This document shows positions 1-7,926 of a DNA stretch of 64,000 bases, piece by piece (within the stretch, counting starts at the first letter, position 1; the number at the start of each line of letters is the position of its first letter). The notes beneath the pieces were generated by a model. That model was not told the DNA's origin and made no database searches. It saw nothing but the letters and a program-made list of their open reading frames with translations. The position numbers and the translations under genes were made by a program. Source of the stretch: Pseudomonadota bacterium (GTDB lineage: Bacteria > Pseudomonadota > Alphaproteobacteria > Rhizobiales > Xanthobacteraceae); the NCBI GenBank assembly GCA_023386885.1, contig JAEWIX010000025.1, forward strand, positions 1 to 64,000, given 5' to 3'.

Positions 1-17
1 GCGCGACAGTGTCGCGC
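1..17 (-). terminator. Possible hairpin terminator after the SDR gene
   Basis: A perfect 7-bp inverted repeat (GCGCGAC, loop AGT, GTCGCGC) sits at the very edge of the window, 26 bp past the stop of the leftward SDR gene. It could end that transcript, but the bases that would show a U-tract lie outside the window, so this is a weak call. Confidence 0.3.
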
Positions 18-43
18 GGCGGGGCTTTACGCAGAACCGCTGC

Positions 44-805
44 TTACTTCGGCGCCATGCGCAGCGAAGCGTCGAGCCGCACGACCTCGCCATTGAGGTA
101 CGGGTTGTCGATCATGTGCAGTGCCAGCGAAGCATATTCGTCGGGCACGCCGAGCCGGTGCGGGAATGGAATGGCCGCAGCGAGGCTGTCCTGTGCCTCC
201 TGCGGCAACGCGCCGAGCAGTGGCGTCAGAAACAGACCCGGCGCGATGGTCAGCACGCGGATGCCGAACTGCGCCAGTTCGCGCGCGATCGGCAAGGTCA
301 TGCCGACGATGCCACCCTTCGAGGCGGAATAAGCCGCCTGCCCGATCTGGCCGTCATAAGCCGCGACCGACGCGGTGTTGACGACCACGCCGCGCTCGCC
401 ACCGTCCAGCGGTGCGAGCTTCGACATTTCCGAGGTCGCAAGCCGCAGCATGTTGAACGAGCCGATCAGATTGATGCGAATGACGCGGTCGAAATCCGCC
501 AGACCATGCGGCCCCTCGCGGCCCACGACACGCTTGGCGACACCGATGCCGGCGCAATTCACCAGCACGCGCGCCGGGCCATGCGCCTTGGCGGCAGCGA
601 CGATCGCCGCTTCACCCGAGGCGGCATCGGCCACGTCGCAATGCACCGCGATGCCGCCGATTTCCTTGGCGAGTTCTTCCGCCAGCTTGGTGTTGAGGTC
701 GGCAACCGCAACCTTGGCGCCCTGCGCCGCCAGCTTGCGCGCGGTGGCCGCGCCCAGTCCCGATGCGCCGCCGGTGACGATGGCGGCCTGCCCTTGCAAC
801 TTCAT
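44..805 (-). CDS. SDR-family 3-hydroxyacyl-CoA dehydrogenase-like protein (253 aa)
   Basis: Classical short-chain dehydrogenase/reductase. The N-terminal nucleotide-binding motif TGGASGLG is at about residues 11-18, the active-site serine lies in VVNTASVAA, and the YSASK catalytic Tyr/Lys pair follows. The overall sequence resembles HSD10-type (type II) 3-hydroxyacyl-CoA dehydrogenases, which oxidise the 3-hydroxyacyl-CoA made by an enoyl-CoA hydratase, using NAD+ in the cytoplasm. The ATG is preceded by a clear GGAG ribosome site. It is the last gene of the leftward crotonase/feruloyl-CoA synthase run, 38 bp after the synthase stop, which suggests a role in beta-oxidative shortening of phenylpropanoid side chains. 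The SDR class is certain; the substrate is inferred from context. Confidence 0.85.
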   Translation of the reverse strand: MKLQGQAAIVTGGASGLGAATARKLAAQGAKVAVADLNTKLAEELAKEIGGIAVHCDVADAASGEAAIVAAAKAHGPARVLVNCAGIGVAKRVVGREGPHGLADFDRVIRINLIGSFNMLRLATSEMSKLAPLDGGERGVVVNTASVAAYDGQIGQAAYSASKGGIVGMTLPIARELAQFGIRVLTIAPGLFLTPLLGALPQEAQDSLAAAIPFPHRLGVPDEYASLALHMIDNPYLNGEVVRLDASLRMAPK

Positions 806-843
806 GACGTTCTCCTGTGAACCAATGATGTGACTGGCGCCGC

Positions 844-2733
844 CTACTCGACGGAAATGACGTGAGCGGGCAGCGGTGATGCGTAGAGACTTTCAATCCA
901 TGCGGCGCGATGCTCGAGCACCGCGCGCTGATTGATCGAGCCTTTGTCGGTGACTTCGCCGCGATCGATCGACAGCGGCGTGTCGATCAGCATTGCGCGG
1001 GCGATGCGATTGGATGAGCCGGTCGCGGTGGCTGCGAACGCCGCAAGCCGCTCGCGGAATACCTGCCGCACCTTTGGGTCGTTCGCGGCGGTGGCAAGAT
1101 CGCCCGCCGGCAATGCCGGATTGATAATACGGCAACCGTCGAGATCGAGGACCACCAGCGCCGATAATTCATCACGGTTGATGCCGGCGATCACCACGTC
1201 GCGCACCAGCGGCGCGCAGGCGGCTATGAGGCGCGCGCGCAGCGGGCCGACGCTGACCCAGGTGCCGCTGCCAAGCTTGAAGTCCTCGGAGATGCGGCCA
1301 TCGAAATCGAAGCCGGCATCGACGTTGGCGGGATCGACGAAGCGGATCGCATCGCCCATGACGTAAAAGCCTTCGTCATCGAATGCCTTCGCGGTCAGAT
1401 CCGGCTGTCGCCAGTACCCCGGCGTGACGTTCGGCCCCTTGGCACGCACTTCGATCTTGCCGTTGTTGGGAATGAGCTTGGCGTCATTGCCGAGCACCGG
1501 CAGGCCGATGTGGCCCGAGCGGCTGGTTTCCGGCGTCACCGACATGAAGAACGGCGCGGTCTCGGTGGCCCCTAACCCGGTCAGCATGGGCACCCGCTTT
1601 CCCGTCACCAGAACGGCAATCTCGTCGAGGCTGCCCCAGACATAAGGCGACAGCGCCGCGCCGCTGAAGAACATCGCGTGCAGCTTGCCGAAGAATTTTT
1701 CGCGCAAGGCCGCGTCGTCGCGCAGATACGGCAGTAGCGATTCATAGCCCTTCGGCACGTTGAAATAGACGGTCGGCGAAACCTCGCGCAGGTTGCGCAC
1801 CGTCTCGGCGATGCCATCCGGCGTCGGCTTGCCCTCGTCGAGATACATCGAGCCGCCGTTGAACAGCGTCAGCCCGATATTGTGATTGCCGCCGAAGGTG
1901 TGATTCCACGGCAACCAGTCCACGATCACCGGCGGCTCGTCCATCAGAAACGCCAAGGTCTCGCGCAGCATCACCTGATTGGCGCAGATCATCCGCTGCG
2001 TATTGATCACCGCCTTCGGATTGCCGGTCGAGCCCGAGGTCAGCAGAAATTTGGCGATGGTATCGGGACCGATGGCGTCGTGCACGGCGTCGAGTTGCGG
2101 ATGCTCTGGCGTCGCCAGCAATTCGGCAAGCGGCGTCACCGCGCGGCCCGGCACTGCGCCACGCACCGCGACGATCTCCACATCGGCCGGCACGTTGGCG
2201 GCGAGCGCATCGGCGAACTGCGTGGCATCGGCGGCGAACACCAGCCCCGGCGTCAGCAGCTTCATCACGAAGGACAGCTTGCCGTAGTCCTTCGATACCA
2301 GCGAATAGGCCGGCGATACCGGACAGAACGGAATGCCCGCATAGAGCGCGCCGAACGCCAGCAAGGCATGATCGATGGAATTGCCCGAGAGGATCATCAC
2401 CGGCCGCTCGGCCGACAAGCCCCGCGCCAGCAAGGCAGACGCAACATGGCGGCTGGCGTCGAGCAGTTGCGCATAGGTGATGGTGCGCCAGCCGCCGTCG
2501 GCGGCGCGCTCGGCCATGAAGACGCGGTGCGGCTCAAGCCGGGCCCAATGATGCAGGCGATCGGTCAGGCGGCGCGGATAATCATTCAGCGTGGCGGTGG
2601 GACGGACATAGATGGTGCCGTCGGCGCGGCGCTCCATGCGTACGGCAGGCCTGCCGAACGAAATCGGCCGTAGCGGCATACGCTCCGCAGTCTGAGTCCC
2701 GTTGGAAGCAGCCAGGGTCGGCATTCGGCTCAC
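844..2733 (-). CDS. fcs: Feruloyl-CoA synthase (ANL-family acyl-CoA ligase, 629 aa)
   Basis: ATP-dependent ligase that activates ferulate, p-coumarate or related hydroxycinnamates to CoA thioesters through an acyl-adenylate. The AMP-binding P-loop LLTSGSTGNPK is at residues 230-240, followed by the FGGNHN region and the A8 core around GYWRQPDLT and MGDA. At about 630 residues it has the length of feruloyl-CoA synthetases rather than short 4-coumarate ligases. The start is read as GTG at 2733, because GAGAGG lies just upstream; an ATG three codons in is a poorer fit. It begins 7 bp after the crotonase stop, so the two are probably co-translated. Rhodopseudomonas palustris has the equivalent gene (couB) in the same gene order, as far as I recall. 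Confidence 0.9.
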   Translation of the reverse strand: MSRMPTLAASNGTQTAERMPLRPISFGRPAVRMERRADGTIYVRPTATLNDYPRRLTDRLHHWARLEPHRVFMAERAADGGWRTITYAQLLDASRHVASALLARGLSAERPVMILSGNSIDHALLAFGALYAGIPFCPVSPAYSLVSKDYGKLSFVMKLLTPGLVFAADATQFADALAANVPADVEIVAVRGAVPGRAVTPLAELLATPEHPQLDAVHDAIGPDTIAKFLLTSGSTGNPKAVINTQRMICANQVMLRETLAFLMDEPPVIVDWLPWNHTFGGNHNIGLTLFNGGSMYLDEGKPTPDGIAETVRNLREVSPTVYFNVPKGYESLLPYLRDDAALREKFFGKLHAMFFSGAALSPYVWGSLDEIAVLVTGKRVPMLTGLGATETAPFFMSVTPETSRSGHIGLPVLGNDAKLIPNNGKIEVRAKGPNVTPGYWRQPDLTAKAFDDEGFYVMGDAIRFVDPANVDAGFDFDGRISEDFKLGSGTWVSVGPLRARLIAACAPLVRDVVIAGINRDELSALVVLDLDGCRIINPALPAGDLATAANDPKVRQVFRERLAAFAATATGSSNRIARAMLIDTPLSIDRGEVTDKGSINQRAVLEHRAAWIESLYASPLPAHVISVE

Positions 2734-2740
2734 ATTCCTC

Positions 2741-3547
2741 TCAGGCGGGGCGAACTTTCGCGGTCTTGCGGTCGAGAAACGCCCGTATCCGTTTCTTGGC
2801 TTCCTGATCGCTCTGCGCCACCGTCGCCATCAGCGATTCCATCAACAAGCCGGTCTGCGGATTCGATTCAGCGATCATCGGCAGCGCCTGCAACACCGCG
2901 AAGTTGGTCAGCGGCGCATTTTCCGCGACCCGCTGCGCCAATTCCAGCGCCTTGGCGTAAGCACCGCCGGCATCGGTGAGATATTGCGAGAACCCGCAGG
3001 CGACGCCCTCGCTGGCGGAATAGACCCGTCCCGTCAGCATCATGTCGGCCATCCGCGCCACGCCGATCAGGCGCGGCAGCCGTACCGAACCGCCGCCGCC
3101 GACGAAAATGCCACGGCTGCCTTCCGGCAAAGCGTAGTAGGTGCTGGCGTCCGCGACGCGGATATGCGCCGCGCAGGCGAGTTCGAGACCGCCGCCGATT
3201 ACCGCGCCGCGCAGGGCGGCGATCACCGGCACCCGGCAATACTGGATCTTGTCGAACACCCGATGCCACATCTGGGAATGCACCAATCCCCCGGTGGCAT
3301 CGCGCTCGGTCAATTCGGAGAGGTCGAGGCCGGCGGAAAAATGCTCACCGACGCCATGCAGCACCACCGCGCCGACATCGTCCGGCAGATGTGAAAAGCA
3401 ATGCTGGATCGCCTCCATGATGTCGTCGTTCAGCGCATTGCGCTTGGCCGGACGATTGAGCCCAACGCTCAGCACCGGGCCGACCTGTTCGATGGTCAGC
3501 AGCGTCGCGGGCGCGGCGATGGAAGCGGAGGCGGCGGCGTTTCCCAT
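2741..3547 (-). CDS. Crotonase-family enoyl-CoA hydratase/lyase of the hydroxycinnamate cluster
   Basis: Enoyl-CoA hydratase/isomerase superfamily protein of 268 aa. The oxyanion-hole segments are visible: HFSAGLDL and, about 45 residues on, GGGLELACAAHIRVAD, followed by PEGSRGIF with the usual acidic residue. It probably hydrates feruloyl-/coumaroyl-CoA, and may also cleave it to an aldehyde plus acetyl-CoA (hydratase-lyase, CouA type). The start is taken at the ATG at 3547 with AGGA upstream; a longer reading from 3607 would run through the palindrome at 3575-3589 and is unlikely. First gene of the crotonase-ligase-SDR run. No aldehyde dehydrogenase is adjacent, so hydratase versus lyase activity is not settled by the context. 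Confidence 0.82.
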   Translation of the reverse strand: MGNAAASASIAAPATLLTIEQVGPVLSVGLNRPAKRNALNDDIMEAIQHCFSHLPDDVGAVVLHGVGEHFSAGLDLSELTERDATGGLVHSQMWHRVFDKIQYCRVPVIAALRGAVIGGGLELACAAHIRVADASTYYALPEGSRGIFVGGGGSVRLPRLIGVARMADMMLTGRVYSASEGVACGFSQYLTDAGGAYAKALELAQRVAENAPLTNFAVLQALPMIAESNPQTGLLMESLMATVAQSDQEAKKRIRAFLDRKTAKVRPA

Positions 3548-3574
3548 GGGCTTATTTATGTCCTTGATAGAATA

Positions 3575-3589
3575 GTTATATTTTATAAC
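3575..3589. promoter_or_regulatory. Palindromic candidate operator upstream of the crotonase gene
   Basis: Perfect 6-bp inverted repeat GTTATA-TTT-TATAAC, 28 bp upstream of the chosen crotonase start and in an AT-rich pocket of otherwise GC-rich DNA. Its core TTATA-N3-TATAA recurs at 7370-7388 upstream of the TRAP binding-protein gene of the same cluster. The shape and size suit a dimeric winged-helix repressor such as a MarR protein; in R. palustris the p-coumarate genes are known to be controlled by the MarR-family repressor CouR. Binding here is inference. Confidence 0.5.
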
Positions 3590-3663
3590 AGAGTAGACAA
3601 GAGTCAATCAAGTCCCGTACGGTGACGGGATGCATTCTTCCCGGGGCCTTCAATGGGTCGCGG

Positions 3664-4125
3664 TTACAGCACCTGATGCACGTCGATGACGACGCGATCG
3701 GCATGGCGCGCGGCGGAGCCGATGAACAAATGCTGCATCAGCCAGCGGTATTTCTCGCTGCCGGTTTCAAACTTCGGCGTGGTGCGAAAATAGATCAGGC
3801 TGGGGTCGACCGGTTCGTTGCGCTTGAGCTTTTCAAGCAGATCCTTCGGCCCGAAGCGGATGCCGGTGTTGACGACATAAATCACCGCGCCGTCATCGGT
3901 CTCGATCGCGTACTTGGCTTCGAGATCGATCAACTCGTCCGGCCGGATGATCTGGAAGTCGGCGCCAAACGGCAGCACCTTGCCATTGATGCCCTCGCCA
4001 TGCACCTCACCGCCGACGATCGGAATGATGCGCCGCGTGCCATAACCGATATCACCGACCGAGGTGACGGCGGCGATCCGCGCGGTGACGGTGAAGACAT
4101 ACTTCGTGTTGAGAACGGGCGTCAT
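3664..4125 (-). CDS. UPF0311 / DUF3237 family protein (153 aa)
   Basis: Conserved small protein of the UPF0311/DUF3237 family, whose molecular function is not established; the fold is a lipocalin-like barrel. Family features seen are the central VNTGIRFGP segment and the C-terminal SEKYRWLMQHLFIGSA stretch. No signal peptide is visible, so it is probably cytoplasmic. It starts 4 bp after the TRAP large-permease stop and is followed by the crotonase gene, so it belongs to the hydroxycinnamate uptake and degradation unit. The same neighbour order occurs in R. palustris. A role in binding or modifying aromatic acids or their CoA esters is possible but unproven. Confidence 0.8.
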   Translation of the reverse strand: MTPVLNTKYVFTVTARIAAVTSVGDIGYGTRRIIPIVGGEVHGEGINGKVLPFGADFQIIRPDELIDLEAKYAIETDDGAVIYVVNTGIRFGPKDLLEKLKRNEPVDPSLIYFRTTPKFETGSEKYRWLMQHLFIGSAARHADRVVIDVHQVL

Positions 4126-4129
4126 CGCA

Positions 4130-5440
4130 TTATCCCATCATATGCATCGGCAGCCAGGTCGCGATCACCGGGAATACGATCAGCAATACCAGCCGGACGA
4201 GGTCGGTCGCCACGAACGGCAGCACACCGGCGAAGATCGTCGACATGCTGACGTCCTTGATCACGCTCTTGATGACGAACACGTTCATGCCGACCGGCGG
4301 GTGGATCAGTCCCAGTTCGACCGTCATCACGATAATGATGCCGAACCAGATCGGATCGAAACCGAGCGCGGTCACCACCGGAAACACGATCGGCACGGTG
4401 AGGATGATCATCGCCATGGCGTCCATCAGGCAGCCGAGCACCAGATACATCAACAAGATCAGCGCGAGCACGCCGTAGCGGCCGATACCGAGGCCGGTAA
4501 GAAACTCGGTGACGTGCTGCGGCGTCTGGGTGATGGTCAGGAAGTAACCGAAGCACAGCGCGCCGATCAGCACGGTGAAGACGGCGGCCGTGGTGCGCGT
4601 CGCCTGCAACAGCGCTTCGAGAATGCCGTCGCGCGACAGTTTGCGGCGCATGATGCCGATGATGAAGGCGCCGACCGCGCCGACCGCGCCAGCCTCAGTC
4701 GGAATGAAGAAGCCGCCATAGAGCCCGCCGATCACGAAGAAGAACAGCGCCAGCGGCGACCACACGTCACGCAACGCCAGCACGCGATCATGCCAACTGC
4801 TCCGCGGACCGGCGGGCAGGAAGCCCGGCCGCACCGCACCGATGATGGCGATGGTAATCATGTGCATGGTGATCGCCAGCAATCCCGGCACGACACCCGC
4901 GATGAACAGCTTGCCGATATCCTGCTGGGTGATGATGCCGTAGACCACCAGCACGGTGGACGGCGGCAACATGGCGCCGAGCGTACCGCCGACCGCGATG
5001 ACACCCGCGGAAAACGATTGCGGATAACCGAAGCGGCGCATTTCCGGATAGGCCACCGCCGAGAACGTCGCGGCGGTCGCCACCGACGATCCCGAGATCG
5101 CCGCGAAGCCGCCGCACGCGCCGATGGTGGCGATGCCGAGGCCACCCTTCCAGTGCCCGACGAAGGTGTTGGCAGCGCGGAACAGTTCGCGGCTGATGCC
5201 GGACACCGAGACGAACGCGCCCATCAGAAGAAACATCGGAATCACGCCAAACGAATAGTCGGTGACGGTGCGCATCACGGTTTGCGCCACTAGCTTGAGC
5301 GCGGGCTCCATGCCGGTGAGGTAGCCGAAGCCGGTGACGCCGACGAGGCCCATGGCCATGCCGACCGGCACCCGCAACAACATCATGACGAACAGGCTGA
5401 CGAAGCCGATTACGGCAACTGCTTCGTTGCTCAATTCCAT
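4130..5440 (-). CDS. TRAP transporter large permease subunit (DctM-like, 436 aa)
   Basis: Inner-membrane protein with about 12 hydrophobic segments. It has the normal length and motifs of the DctM/SiaM subunit of tripartite ATP-independent periplasmic transporters, including the GAMLPPST and LIHPPVGMNVF segments that line the two inverted-repeat halves. It drives Na+- or H+-coupled uptake together with the small permease upstream (6-bp gap) and the binding protein further upstream. By position it matches TarM of the R. palustris TarPQM system, whose binding protein takes aromatic acids such as p-coumarate. The family is certain and the aromatic-acid substrate is a strong inference from the CoA ligase next door. 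Confidence 0.9.
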   Translation of the reverse strand: MELSNEAVAVIGFVSLFVMMLLRVPVGMAMGLVGVTGFGYLTGMEPALKLVAQTVMRTVTDYSFGVIPMFLLMGAFVSVSGISRELFRAANTFVGHWKGGLGIATIGACGGFAAISGSSVATAATFSAVAYPEMRRFGYPQSFSAGVIAVGGTLGAMLPPSTVLVVYGIITQQDIGKLFIAGVVPGLLAITMHMITIAIIGAVRPGFLPAGPRSSWHDRVLALRDVWSPLALFFFVIGGLYGGFFIPTEAGAVGAVGAFIIGIMRRKLSRDGILEALLQATRTTAAVFTVLIGALCFGYFLTITQTPQHVTEFLTGLGIGRYGVLALILLMYLVLGCLMDAMAMIILTVPIVFPVVTALGFDPIWFGIIIVMTVELGLIHPPVGMNVFVIKSVIKDVSMSTIFAGVLPFVATDLVRLVLLIVFPVIATWLPMHMMG

Positions 5441-5446
5441 GATCGC

Positions 5447-6016
5447 CTACTCCGCCGTCTTGATTTTGGGCTCGTGCAACAGTTCCGGATGGAACACCAA
5501 TCGCCATGTCCGAATGGCGATCAGCAGCACGGCGGAGACGTCACCGATCCACGCCACCGCGTAGAACGGCCAGATCGGTAATTGCAGATCCATGGTCAGA
5601 ACATGGTCCTGACGGGTGGTGATGACCTTGTCGAGCAGCGTATAGGTCTGCACCGTCACCACAAACAGCAACACCAGCGTCGCGAACACGTCGATCCAGC
5701 GCTGGTATTTCGGCGAGGCATTGGCCCAGACCAGATCGACGGTGATATGGGTACCGCGATAGCTGGTCGCGGCGATGCCCCAGAAAATCAGAATACCGAG
5801 CAGGAACTGACCGAAATTGTAATAGTCCGGTATCGTCACCGAGAAGAATTTGCGCATGAACACCGCAACGAACGTGTTCAGCGCGACGATGCCGACGAAG
5901 AAGGCCGCAACCCATTCGATCGAGTCGATGAACTTGTCCATGTAGTTCTTGGACGCGGGCTCCGGCGGACCGGTGAGGGCGCCGTCGCTGGAAACTTCGG
6001 GCTGGCTGGTGGTCAT
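5447..6016 (-). CDS. TRAP transporter small permease subunit (DctQ-like, 189 aa)
   Basis: Four-helix DctQ-type small membrane subunit of a TRAP transporter. Hydrophobic segments start at about residue 33 (VAAFFVGIVALNTF), followed by FGQFLLGILIFWGIAATSYRGTHI, whose RGTHI end is typical of the family. A hydrophilic N-terminus of about 27 residues and a C-terminal tail of about 20 residues flank the membrane core. It forms the permease complex with the DctM subunit immediately downstream. The gene is separated from the binding-protein gene by a palindromic repeat (6041-6130), so expression of the two may be uncoupled. Confidence 0.88.
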   Translation of the reverse strand: MTTSQPEVSSDGALTGPPEPASKNYMDKFIDSIEWVAAFFVGIVALNTFVAVFMRKFFSVTIPDYYNFGQFLLGILIFWGIAATSYRGTHITVDLVWANASPKYQRWIDVFATLVLLFVVTVQTYTLLDKVITTRQDHVLTMDLQLPIWPFYAVAWIGDVSAVLLIAIRTWRLVFHPELLHEPKIKTAE

Positions 6017-6040
6017 GAGAATTTCGCGCTGTTACGTTGC

Positions 6041-6130
6041 CGTCATGGCCGGGCTTGTCCCGATCATCCACGTCTTGCTTTGCCTCGTCGATAGAAGACG
6101 TGGATGCCCGGCATAAAGCCGGGCATGACG
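6041..6130. repeat. 90-bp intergenic palindromic repeat
   Basis: Two 36-base arms (6041-6076 and 6095-6130) pair with few mismatches around an 18-base loop; the outer ends are CGTCATGGCCGGGCTT and, in inverse, AAGCCGGGCATGACG, and the inner ends are CGTCTT and AAGACG. Elements built from CGTCATGGCCGGGCTTGTCC are, from general knowledge, dispersed between genes in Bradyrhizobium-type genomes. It lies between the TRAP binding-protein stop and the small-permease start, so in RNA it would form a long stem that could protect the upstream message or attenuate the permease genes. Confidence 0.75.
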
Positions 6131-6151
6131 TTTCCTATCGAAGGCACGCGC

Positions 6152-7174
6152 TTACAGCCCCGCGTTGAACTTCTTGATCGCGGCCTGAAGATCGGCGTCG
6201 ATCTTCGCCGGATCACCGCCGGCCTTTTTGACGTCGGCCGCCCAGCTGTCATGCAGCGGCTTCGCGGCGGCCTTCCACTTCGCAAGCTGATCGGGCGTCA
6301 GGCTGTAGACCTCGTGGTCAGCCAATGCCTTCATCTTGGCGCGGCCGTTGAACTCGAATTCGCTCCACGGATCGGTAACCTTGGAAGCCCACTCCGGCGT
6401 GCAATGATCGTCGATGATCTTCTTCTGCGCCGGCGACATCGCGTTATAGCTCTTGAGGTTCATGTTGTAGGTGAACACCGTGGTGTAGAGCGGCACGTCC
6501 ATCGCGTACTTGATGGCCTTCTCGATGCCGAACAGGAACATCGATCCCCACGGGAAAGTGATTTCATCGGCCACGCCGCGCTCGATGGCATCGCGCGCTT
6601 CGGGCGCCGAGGCCTGCACGTTGGTGCCGCCGAACATCTTGACCATCTCGCCGATGGTCGATTGCGCCGGACGCACCTTCAGACCGTTGAGGTCTTCAGG
6701 CACGAGAACCTTCTTTTTCCCGAACAGTGCGCCGGGATCGTGGATGAAGGCGAAGCACAGCTTGGTGTCCTTCATCTCGGTCGGTGCGTACTTGTGATAC
6801 CATTCGTTGAGCGCCAGCGTCCCTTTCTTGCCGTCACTGAACACGAACGGAAGCTGCCCCGCCGCGGCGATCGGGAAACGCCCCGGCTGGTAGCCCGGAT
6901 TGACGTAGGTGATATCGGCAATGCCATCTCGCGCCATGTCGTAATGATCGAACGCCTTGCCGAGTTGTTGCGAGGGAAACACCGTCAGCTTGATGCTGCC
7001 GCCCGAAGCCTTCTCGATATCCTTCGCCCAGGCGATCGTCGCCGGCACCAGCGGATGGGCAGGAGGCACCCACAGCGAGACTTTCAGGTTGACGGTCTTG
7101 TCCTGTGCCGTTGCGGGCGTCATCGCGAGCCCCGCGCAACCGGCCATCAGCAGCGCCAGAAGTGCTTTCCTCAT
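6152..7174 (-). CDS. TRAP transporter periplasmic binding protein (DctP family, 340 aa)
   Basis: Secreted solute-binding protein of a TRAP transporter. A signal peptide is clear: MRK, then a hydrophobic core, then cleavage near TPATAQ-D at about residue 24. The mature part has DctP-family motifs, including the central ALNEWYHKY and VRPAQSTIGEMVKMFGGTNV segments, which form the ligand site and hinge. The ATG at 7174 is preferred because AGGGAGAG lies 8 bp upstream; an ATG two codons earlier is too close to it. By order and neighbours this is the counterpart of R. palustris TarP, which binds p-coumarate, ferulate and similar aromatic acids. It is the first gene of the leftward transporter unit. 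Confidence 0.88.
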   Translation of the reverse strand: MRKALLALLMAGCAGLAMTPATAQDKTVNLKVSLWVPPAHPLVPATIAWAKDIEKASGGSIKLTVFPSQQLGKAFDHYDMARDGIADITYVNPGYQPGRFPIAAAGQLPFVFSDGKKGTLALNEWYHKYAPTEMKDTKLCFAFIHDPGALFGKKKVLVPEDLNGLKVRPAQSTIGEMVKMFGGTNVQASAPEARDAIERGVADEITFPWGSMFLFGIEKAIKYAMDVPLYTTVFTYNMNLKSYNAMSPAQKKIIDDHCTPEWASKVTDPWSEFEFNGRAKMKALADHEVYSLTPDQLAKWKAAAKPLHDSWAADVKKAGGDPAKIDADLQAAIKKFNAGL

Positions 7175-7225
7175 CGTCATCTCTCCCTCTGATGGAGGAC
7201 CGGTTCTCCGGCCGCCCGCTTTATT

Positions 7226-7235
7226 TAACATGTTA
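7226..7235. promoter_or_regulatory. TAACATGTTA palindrome upstream of the TRAP binding-protein gene
   Basis: A perfect 10-bp palindrome lies 52 bp upstream of the TRAP binding-protein start, in an AT-rich patch (TTTATTTAACATGTTATC). It may be part of the promoter or a second regulator site. No regulator can be assigned. Confidence 0.25.
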
Positions 7236-7369
7236 TCTAGCACGGCTCGCAATGCAAGCATGGTGTGCATCTTCCATGCCCTGCACGGCAAAGGCCATTG
7301 CAAGATCCCTGGCGGATATGGACTTTTCCGACACGTATGTGTTCGCCGCTGCCCCACAGCCGAGAGATT

Positions 7370-7388
7370 TGATTATATGCTATAATCA
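7370..7388. promoter_or_regulatory. Palindromic candidate operator upstream of the TRAP operon
   Basis: Perfect 8-bp inverted repeat TGATTATA-TGC-TATAATCA in the 320-bp spacer between the divergent TRAP binding-protein and thioesterase genes. It shares the core TTATA-N3-TATAA with 3575-3589, the only similar site I noticed elsewhere in the cluster. It is 196 bp from the TRAP start and 107 bp from the thioesterase start, so it could serve either or both. Confidence 0.5.
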
Positions 7389-7494
7389 TCTGACGTAAAT
7401 CACTTTGCCCGGCAAGGCGTGGAGAAATCCCGGCTATGATCGGACCTGACATTCCTTTGACGATCCGCTCGTCGCCCACTTCCGGAGTATGTGA

Positions 7495-7926
7495 TTGAAC
7501 GCCCCCGCCATTCCGCCCGGCTTCACGCCCAATCCACGCAAGAGCCCGCTGACCGATCCCTGGGAGCCGATGTACTGGAAGCAGACCGAGAACGCGATCG
7601 TCATCGGCCTGCGGCTCGATACGCCGCACACCAACGCGCGCGGATTGATCCATGGCGGATTGATCGCGGCATTGGCCGACAAGGCGATGGGCCATAGCTG
7701 CGGCTACAAGCTCGGATCGGCGTTTTCGCTGGTCACCGTCAATCTTTCGGTCGATTACATCGGCAGCGCCAAGATCGGACAATGGCTCGCGGTGGAAAGC
7801 GAGGTGCTGAAAAGCGGACGCACCATCTGCTTCGTGCAAAGCATCATTACCGCCGATGATGAGCCGATCGCACGCGCCAACGCCACGTTCCGCGTCGTAC
7901 CACGATCACAGCACGCGCCCACCTAG
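7495..7926 (+). CDS. PaaI/YdiI-type hotdog thioesterase (143 aa)
   Basis: Single hotdog domain with the family signature region RGLIHGGLIAALADKAMGH at about residues 44-62, giving an acyl- or aryl-CoA thioesterase of PaaI type acting in the cytoplasm. The start is a TTG at 7495: GGAG lies 7 bp upstream and an in-frame TGA immediately precedes it, so no longer start is possible. Divergent from the aromatic-acid TRAP operon, it may release CoA from dead-end aromatic thioesters. The last bases overlap the stop of the convergent LysR gene (shared CTAG). Confidence 0.8.
   Translation: MNAPAIPPGFTPNPRKSPLTDPWEPMYWKQTENAIVIGLRLDTPHTNARGLIHGGLIAALADKAMGHSCGYKLGSAFSLVTVNLSVDYIGSAKIGQWLAVESEVLKSGRTICFVQSIITADDEPIARANATFRVVPRSQHAPT

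Noticed and set aside
4064..5293. 409-codon rightward frame
   Set aside because: Antisense to the TRAP large permease; His/Asp/Arg-rich composition is typical of reverse-strand shadows.
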